A stretch of DNA of 34,778 bases, taken from NCBI GenBank assembly GCA_023402175.1, contig JAEXCN010000384.1, positions 1 through 34,778 on the forward strand, in the 5' to 3' direction. This document shows, piece after piece, positions 30,080 through 34,778 of the stretch. Below the pieces are notes generated by a model. That model saw nothing but the letters and a program-made list of their open reading frames with translations, was not told where the DNA came from and ran no database searches. The stretch's first letter is position 1, and each line of letters opens with the position of its first letter. Made by a program: the position numbers and the translations under genes. This DNA is from Pseudomonadota bacterium (GTDB taxonomy: Bacteria > Myxococcota_A > Polyangia > Polyangiales > Polyangiaceae).

Positions 30080-30751
30080 CTACGATACCCGGAGCGCGGC
30101 GGACACCTGAGGATCGACCGGCGTCCTGTGACGCGCGAGCTCCTTGACGTAGAGGTCCTTCTCCTCGGCGAGCGCCCGCGCAACGTGCGGACGAGCGTGG
30201 CCTCGCTTCACGTAGGCGGCGAGCGAGGGCCACTTCTGAAGCTGGATCGGCGTGACGACCGACCAGTTCAGGACCGTGATCAGATACGCATCCGCGACGC
30301 TGAAGCGATCGAGCAGGGCATCGCGGCCCTCGAGGTGGGAAGCGAGCCAGGCGAGCCGAGAATCGGCTTTGGCGAGCGCATATTCGCGTGCGCCGGTCGG
30401 CGCGTTCTTGTCGAGGAGCGGCACGTACGCGGCTTTGTGGAGCTCGGTTCCGATGAACGAGAGCCACTGCCGGAGCCGCGAGCGACCGAGCGCATCGTCG
30501 GGCGCAAGGCGTGCCTCGGGAAAGCGCTCGGCGAGGTACTGCAGGATCGCGGCGTTCTCGGTGAGGAGATCGCCGTCGTCGAGGCGGAGAGCGGGCACGA
30601 GGCCGAGCGCATGCACGGCGCGGAAGTCGGCACCATCGGCGGTGGTCTTCGTCACCGGGTCGACCTCGATGTATTCGGCCTCGGCGCCGGCCTCGTAGAG
30701 GGTGATCCGCGCGGCAAGGGAGCAGGCGAGGGGAGAGAAATAGAGCTTCAT
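30080..30751 (-). CDS. Glutathione S-transferase, beta class-like
   Basis: A 223-residue cytoplasmic protein closely resembling E. coli GstA at the start (MKLYFSPLACSLAARITLYE; catalytic Cys10 region). The thioredoxin-like glutathione site contains LVPALRLDDGDLLTENAAIL. The C-terminal helical domain includes SVADAYLITVLNW. It conjugates or reduces electrophiles with glutathione. GGAGGA lies seven bases before the ATG at 30751. It is divergent from the LysR-type regulator across 89 bases, a classic target-regulator arrangement. Confidence 0.92.
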   Translation of the reverse strand: MKLYFSPLACSLAARITLYEAGAEAEYIEVDPVTKTTADGADFRAVHALGLVPALRLDDGDLLTENAAILQYLAERFPEARLAPDDALGRSRLRQWLSFIGTELHKAAYVPLLDKNAPTGAREYALAKADSRLAWLASHLEGRDALLDRFSVADAYLITVLNWSVVTPIQLQKWPSLAAYVKRGHARPHVARALAEEKDLYVKELARHRTPVDPQVSAALRVS

Positions 30752-30814
30752 CTTCGGTCCTCCGTCGTGGATGAGGGATGTCCCGAGTCTGCGGACGGAC
30801 CGTGCGTGCGTCGA

Positions 30815-30842
30815 ACGCATAGTTTTGTTAGCCTCAATGCGT
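30815..30842. promoter_or_regulatory. Inverted repeat between the GST and LysR-type genes
   Basis: ACGCAT (30815-30820) and ATGCGT (30837-30842) form an inverted repeat spaced by 16 bases. The right arm overlaps the GTG start codon of the regulator, and TAGCCT (30829-30834) lies between the arms. Binding here could control both genes and repress the regulator itself. Confidence 0.4.
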
Positions 30843-31833
30843 GACGCGCATAGCCTTACCGAAGCCCCGGCTCGACGTTCGTGATCTCGAGCTCGTTCTC
30901 GCCGTGGCGGCGTCCGGCAGCACCGTGAAGGCCGCGTCGTCGCTCCACGTCACCCAATCGGCGGTGAGCCGCGGGTTGATCGTTGCCGAGGATAAGCTCG
31001 GGCTCCGCTTGTTCGAGCGGACAGCGCGCGGTCTAGCCCCCACCGCGGCGGGCGCGCGTCTCATCAGCGGGGCAGGCGCCGTCCTCGCGCAGCTCGTCGA
31101 GCTCGAGAAGGCGACGGAGGCGCCTCTCGCCGAGCCTGCACGCGTGCGCCTCGTCTGCGAGTGTTACACCGCGTATCGATGGCTGCCTTCGACGCTCGCG
31201 ACGCTGCGCCGGAGCGTCGGCTCGCTGGATGTCTCGCTCGCGCTGGAGCACACGAGCGCGCCGGTCGATGCGCTCGTTGCAGGTGAGATCGACGTTGCGC
31301 TCCTCACGACCGCGCCCGTGCGCGGCGGGCTCGCGGAGCTGCCGCTCTTCTCCGACGAGATCGTGTTCGTCGTCTCGAGCTCACACCCGCTCGCATCCCG
31401 GGCAGCGCTCTCGACGCGCGATCTCCGCGAGCACCCGCTGATCACGTCCACGCAGACGCCGAAAGCGGAGCAGCGCTGGTTCTTCGGGCACGTCTTCGGG
31501 CGGACCAAGCCGCAACTGGAGCACCTTCGCTTTCCTCTCACGGAGGCGATCCTCGATGCTGCTCGGGCGGGCATGGGGATCGCGATCCTCTCGGAGTGGG
31601 TCGCGCTCCCGTATCTCGGGGCCGGCGATCTGCTCGTCAAGCGGCTCCGGGGAAAGCCGCTGCGCCGGCCGTGGCGCATGGCGTTCCGGCGCGAGGTCGC
31701 GGCGCACGCGAAGCGCCTGGCGACTGCGCTCGAGGGGGCTCCTCCACGCATGCGGCACGGACTTGAACGGCGGTCGGCTCGTAACGCGCCACCATCGAAC
31801 CGAAGCGCAAGCCCATCATCCTCGGGCGGGTGA
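30841..31833 (+). CDS. LysR-family transcriptional regulator
   Basis: A 330-residue regulator from a GTG start. The N-terminal winged helix-turn-helix (LELVLAVAASGSTVKAASSL, then HVTQSAVSRGLIVAEDKLG) is followed by a type 2 periplasmic-binding-like effector domain from about 95. The last 30 residues are a low-complexity Arg/Ser tail. It resembles MetR-type members, but the effector is unknown. Being divergent from the GST gene, it likely controls that gene and itself. Confidence 0.92.
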   Translation: MTRIALPKPRLDVRDLELVLAVAASGSTVKAASSLHVTQSAVSRGLIVAEDKLGLRLFERTARGLAPTAAGARLISGAGAVLAQLVELEKATEAPLAEPARVRLVCECYTAYRWLPSTLATLRRSVGSLDVSLALEHTSAPVDALVAGEIDVALLTTAPVRGGLAELPLFSDEIVFVVSSSHPLASRAALSTRDLREHPLITSTQTPKAEQRWFFGHVFGRTKPQLEHLRFPLTEAILDAARAGMGIAILSEWVALPYLGAGDLLVKRLRGKPLRRPWRMAFRREVAAHAKRLATALEGAPPRMRHGLERRSARNAPPSNRSASPSSSGG

Positions 31834-31847
31834 TCGCGGCTACCCGA

Positions 31848-31884
31848 CGCTGGCGCGCACCAACTCGACGCGAGTATCGTAGGC
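31848..31884 (+). promoter_or_regulatory. Shared bipartite motif upstream of the SDR/PHP/ATP-grasp operon
   Basis: CGCTGGCGCG (31848-31857), 16 bases, then GTATCGTAGGC (31874-31884). This repeats the arrangement at 27944-27980 with one difference in 21 defined bases. TATCGT would serve as -10, ending 13 bases before the ATG at 31894. Confidence 0.55.
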
Positions 31885-31893
31885 GCCGCCGAG

Positions 31894-32760
31894 ATGAGCG
31901 CGAGAGCCACGAGCCCAGCAACGACGATCGCCATGACGGGCGCGAGTGGTTTCCTCGGAGCGCATGTCCACGCGCGGCTCGTGGCATCCGGTCATTCCGT
32001 GGTTCGTCTCGGCCGCCGAAGCGCCGAGTTGCCGGTCGATCTCGTCCACCACGAGCCCGACTGGGACCGCATCGAGCCTCCGACGGCGCTGGTCCATTGC
32101 GCCGGCATCATGGCTGCCGATGGCGTGCTCGACTCCGCCAGGATGGCGGTGAGCTTGCTCGCGCACCTGCCGTCGAGCGTTCGCCGGTTGGTCCTCGTGA
32201 GCAGCGCGTACGTCTACCCGCCGTCCGCGACGAACGTCACCGAGGACGAGCCACCGAAGCCGGAGAACGCCTACGGCCATGCGAAGCTCATGGTCGAGCA
32301 CTTGTTCCAGGGCGTAGCGAACGCGACCGGGCGATCCCTCGTCATCCTTCGGCCGTGTGCGCTCTACGGACCGGACGACCCGAACCGGAAGGCGATCACC
32401 AGCTTCGTCGCCGACGCACGGCGCGGCGTCGCACCGACGCTCAAAGGACAGGTCGCGTTCCAGCGCGACTACATCCACGTGCTCGACGCAGCTCGCTGCG
32501 TGAGCATGGCGACGCTGGCCGAGCCCGCGAATCCGATGCGGATCTTCAACGTCTGCACCGGCCGCGCTTGGTCGGCGGTCGAGCTCGCCCAGCTGATCCA
32601 TGAGCTCAGGCCCGATCTCCCGTTCGAGATCGAGCCGCACGAGCCCGAGGCGATCGGCTATCGCTTCGACCCTTCCCGTGCCGCGCGGGAGCTCGGCTTC
32701 CAAGCGGAGATCGACTTGCGCTCCGGCGTTATTTCACTTCTCGAGACGGCGCCGAGCTGA
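31894..32760 (+). CDS. NAD(P)-dependent epimerase/dehydratase (extended SDR)
   Basis: A 288-residue extended short-chain dehydrogenase. The nucleotide-binding motif is TGASGFLG (15-22). The catalytic Tyr127 and Lys131 lie in AYGHAK with a preceding VSSAYVY serine region, and RPCALYGP plus FQRDYIHVLDAA follow as in nucleotide-sugar epimerases. It would oxidise, epimerise or dehydrate a nucleotide-linked sugar. It heads a three-gene row with the PHP and ATP-grasp genes (18-base gap, then a four-base overlap). Confidence 0.9.
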   Translation: MSARATSPATTIAMTGASGFLGAHVHARLVASGHSVVRLGRRSAELPVDLVHHEPDWDRIEPPTALVHCAGIMAADGVLDSARMAVSLLAHLPSSVRRLVLVSSAYVYPPSATNVTEDEPPKPENAYGHAKLMVEHLFQGVANATGRSLVILRPCALYGPDDPNRKAITSFVADARRGVAPTLKGQVAFQRDYIHVLDAARCVSMATLAEPANPMRIFNVCTGRAWSAVELAQLIHELRPDLPFEIEPHEPEAIGYRFDPSRAARELGFQAEIDLRSGVISLLETAPS

Positions 32761-32778
32761 CGCATTAGGAGAGCTGTG

Positions 32779-33495
32779 ATGCTGAGATCCCCTGCCATCC
32801 CGATCCTCGATCCCAAGGCAGTTCGCGCGAACGTCCCGGGCCACGACCTGCACCTGCACACGGTCTTCACGGACGGCAAATCCACGATCGAGGCCTACCT
32901 CGATCGCGCCATCGAGCTTGGGCTCGAGCACGTCGGGTTTCCAGAGCACTGCAACCTGAAGACGACCTGGCTGCGCACGTTCGTACCGGCACTCGAGGAG
33001 CAACGGAAACGGGTCGCGGGCCGCATCAACGTCCATTGGGGCATCGAAGCGAAGGGCATGAATCGCGCAGGAGCGCTCGCGGCGACGCCCGAGATGATCC
33101 AGGCCGCCGAATACGTGTACGGAGCCTTCCACAGCTCGCTCACCGACACGCCGTTTCCGTCGCTGGAGCGAGACGCGGCGATCGAAATGGAGTTCGACGT
33201 GACCATGGCCATGATCCGCGCGCGGTCGTGTCACGCGGTTGCTCATCCCGGCGGGCTGAGCATGAAGTTCCATGGAGCCTTCCCGAACGAGCTGTTCGAC
33301 CAGCTCGCGCAGAATGCGAGCCAGCACGACGTCGCGCTGGAGCTGAATCCGGGATACGGGGCCGACATCGGTCAGCAGCTCGATGTCTGCATCAAGTACG
33401 GCTGCCGCGTCGTCCTGGGCTCGAATGCCCACGAGCTCGAGGAGCTCGGACAGGTCGTCGATACGCTGCGGAGCTCTCTGGAGCGCGCTCGATGA
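32779..33495 (+). CDS. PHP-domain phosphoesterase
   Basis: A 238-residue metal-dependent phosphoesterase of the polymerase-and-histidinol-phosphatase fold. Motif I is HDLHLHTVFTDGKST (His25, His27, Asp32), then FPEHC (His57), GIEAKG (Glu90), AFHSS (His118), AHPGG (His156) and a last motif GSNAH (214-218). The last motif is normally GSDAH, so a metal-binding Asp is replaced by Asn216. AGGAGA at 32767-32772 supports the ATG at 32779. The target could be a sugar or amino-acid phosphate made by the operon. Confidence 0.88.
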   Translation: MLRSPAIPILDPKAVRANVPGHDLHLHTVFTDGKSTIEAYLDRAIELGLEHVGFPEHCNLKTTWLRTFVPALEEQRKRVAGRINVHWGIEAKGMNRAGALAATPEMIQAAEYVYGAFHSSLTDTPFPSLERDAAIEMEFDVTMAMIRARSCHAVAHPGGLSMKFHGAFPNELFDQLAQNASQHDVALELNPGYGADIGQQLDVCIKYGCRVVLGSNAHELEELGQVVDTLRSSLERAR

Positions 33496-34499
33496 CCGTG
33501 CGGCCCGTCGTGCTCGTGACCGGCGCCGGCGGCGTGTACGGCGATGCCACGATCAACAACCTTCGCCGAAGCGCGTTGGACGTGGACATCGTCGCGGCCG
33601 ACACGTCGTGGCACGCGCCCGGCTTGCTGCGCTCGACGAACGCGAGGGTGCTGCCCAAGGTGAGCGATCCCGACTACGTGCCTCGGCTGATCGCCGTCGC
33701 GCGCGAGTTTCGCGTCGGCGCCGTCTTCATCTGCTCGGGGACCGAGATTCGCGCGCTGGCGGGAAAGCGGGATGAGCTCGAACGGGAGACCCAGGCGACC
33801 TTCATCCTTCCCACGAGCACGCTCTACCAGCTCGCCTCCGACAAGCTCGATACGGTGAGGTTCTTGGAGGAGAAGGGGTTCGACTACCCCGCCACGATCC
33901 TCAGCAAAGCAGAATCGGGATCGCTGAATCCCTTCGTCGGGAAAGTAGGCTTTCCCGTGTTCGCGAAGCCTCGTTACGGCCAGGGATCCCGAGGGCTGGC
34001 GATCTGCCGTTCGGCCGAGGACCTTCAGCGCATTCGAGCGCTCGACGAAGAATACGTGTTCCAGGAGCTCATCGGAGACGACGACCACGAATACACAGTC
34101 GGTGTCGTGGCGACGGACGAAGGTGAGATCCTGGGCTCGATTGCGCTCCGCCGTTGGCTGTCTGCGGGACAGACCGGGGCGTGTGAGGTCGTCGAGTCAC
34201 CCGCGATCACCGAATACGCCGAGGCGATCGCCCGGGAGCTTCGCCCTCGAGGCTACCTCAACGTGCAGCTTCGGCTCCGCGGCGGACGTCCCGTCGCGTT
34301 CGAGATCAACGCCAGGGTGAGCAGCAGTACGGGCTTCCGCGCCCTCGCAGGCGTCAACGAGCCCGAGCTCATCGTACGAAAGTACCTTCTCGGCGAGCGC
34401 CCCCCGCGGCCGAAGCCGTCGCTCATCGCGATGGTGCGCAGCTGGACGGAACAGGTGGTCGACCCGGAGATCTGGAAGGCCGCTGCCCCGCGCGGCTAG
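33492..34499 (+). CDS. ATP-grasp ligase, carbamoyl-phosphate-synthase-like
   Basis: A 335-residue ATP-grasp enzyme. A Rossmann-like N-terminal domain begins VVLVTGAGGVYGDATINNL. The ATP-binding region has Lys159 in FPVFAKPRYGQGSRG and VFQELIGDDDHEYTVG. The metal-binding residues are in FEINAR (Glu271, Asn273). Relatives join a carboxylate, activated as acyl phosphate, to an amine or other nucleophile, and stand-alone CarB-like members occur in surface-sugar loci. Its ATG overlaps the PHP stop by four bases. Substrates are unknown. Confidence 0.88.
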   Translation: MTVRPVVLVTGAGGVYGDATINNLRRSALDVDIVAADTSWHAPGLLRSTNARVLPKVSDPDYVPRLIAVAREFRVGAVFICSGTEIRALAGKRDELERETQATFILPTSTLYQLASDKLDTVRFLEEKGFDYPATILSKAESGSLNPFVGKVGFPVFAKPRYGQGSRGLAICRSAEDLQRIRALDEEYVFQELIGDDDHEYTVGVVATDEGEILGSIALRRWLSAGQTGACEVVESPAITEYAEAIARELRPRGYLNVQLRLRGGRPVAFEINARVSSSTGFRALAGVNEPELIVRKYLLGERPPRPKPSLIAMVRSWTEQVVDPEIWKAAAPRG

Positions 34500-34635
34500 C
34501 CGCCGCCCGATGCTCGGCCGTTTCTCTGGTCTCTATCGACTGCTGGCCGTGATGACTCGAGGAGAGAGATTCACAGATGCCATGAGGGAGGCACGGCCCG
34601 CGCGATAGAGCGGGCTCCGCCAGCTAGTGTCGGTT
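34500..34635. other. Non-coding flank with GC stem-loop, possible IS110 left end
   Basis: No gene is seen. GGCCCGC (34595-34601) pairs with GCGGGCT (34610-34616; one G-T) around GCGATAGA. In IS110-type elements, the region just upstream of the transposase encodes the structured guide (bridge) RNA, so this segment could be that RNA, but only this one helix is visible. Confidence 0.3.
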
Positions 34636-34778
34636 TTGGAGAAACAACAAGGACCGACGGAACCCTCGCTCAAGATAGTGGCTCGGCGGACGCTCTGTAC
34701 ATCGCGATCGAGCTGAGCAGCAGTGAATGGCTGGTTGCATTCAGCGATGGCAGCACGCGAAAGCCACGTCGAAAGCGT
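34636..34778 (+). pseudogene. Possible IS110-family transposase N-terminus, apparently frameshifted, cut by window edge
   Basis: From a TTG at 34636 the frame reads MEKQQGPTEPSLKIVA and then soon stops. In a different frame, from about 34683, it continues ADALYIAIELSSSEWLVA then FSDGSTRKPRRKR to the window edge. The second part resembles the start of IS110 transposases of the YVALELS..W type, whose first catalytic acidic residue lies in the IEL segment. The two pieces look like one N-terminus split by a single-base shift near 34683. A sequencing error, or a true start inside the second frame, are alternatives. No ATG exists in the second frame. Confidence 0.4.

Noticed and set aside
33036..33491. 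Upstream extension of the ATP-grasp frame
   Set aside because: It is an out-of-frame reading of the PHP gene; the ATG at 33492 overlapping the PHP stop is the natural start.
34500..34778. Stop-codon readthrough fusing the ATP-grasp enzyme to the transposase-like frame
   Set aside because: The second frame happens to be in phase with the ATP-grasp TAG and stays open, but the residues between look non-coding and the ATP-grasp protein is already complete.
1..34778. tRNA, rRNA or CRISPR loci
   Set aside because: I looked for T-loop sequences, regularly spaced repeats and cas-like proteins and found none. The only tandem array is the hexamer repeat at 10192-10257.

Overview
The window looks like chromosomal DNA from a high-GC (about two thirds G+C by eye) member of the Myxococcota, most likely of the Polyangiales/Labilithrix/Sorangium type. 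The clues are dense GC-rich coding on both strands, a membrane-anchored Ser/Thr kinase with a Pro/Ala tail, many orphan lipoproteins and secreted proteins, an ECF sigma factor with a private membrane partner, and many GTG/TTG starts. No rRNA, tRNA or CRISPR was seen.

Layout. 1-2201 (minus): secreted barrel-like protein, ECF sigma factor and a truncated single-pass membrane protein, arranged like a cell-surface signalling unit. 2299-6131: phosphoglucose isomerase, then a divergent ABC-2 exporter pair. 6144-13937: Ser/Thr kinase, stand-alone 5'-3' exonuclease, small hypotheticals, DUF2804-like protein, amino acid permease, lipoprotein and small membrane protein, with a hexanucleotide repeat array at 10192-10257. 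13954-17980 (minus): class Ia ribonucleotide reductase nrdA-nrdB behind a long leader that contains a clear cobalamin riboswitch and a promoter overlapped by an inverted repeat. 18197-19456: a HipA-like kinase plus DUF3037-type gene pair behind a strong inverted repeat. 19527-23436: a metallophosphoesterase, divergent from a translationally coupled trio (phosphocholine-cytidylyltransferase-like enzyme, UgpC-like ATPase, UgpB-like binding lipoprotein) with no permease genes. 24683-28811: envelope/polysaccharide genes (flippase-like membrane protein, DegT aminotransferase, short LpxD-like acyltransferase, polysaccharide deacetylase-like protein). 29026-31833: a Cys-rich secreted protein with a barrel protein, and a divergent GST/LysR pair. 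31894-34499: an SDR / PHP phosphoesterase / ATP-grasp operon. 34500-34778: probable start of an IS110-type transposase, apparently frameshifted, running off the right edge.

Two cross-cutting signals stand out. First, a TAnnnT hexamer lies 6-10 bases upstream of the start codon of at least twelve genes that head transcription units, usually without a Shine-Dalgarno sequence. This predicts widespread leaderless transcription. Second, an identical bipartite motif (CGCTGGCGCG, 16 bases, GTATCGTASGC) precedes the deacetylase-like gene (27999) and the SDR operon (31894), which suggests the two envelope-sugar blocks share a regulator. The best candidates for incompletely described systems are the HipA-like/DUF3037 module, the barrel/sigma/membrane-protein unit, the phosphocholine-like uptake operon lacking permeases, and the SDR/PHP/ATP-grasp operon.
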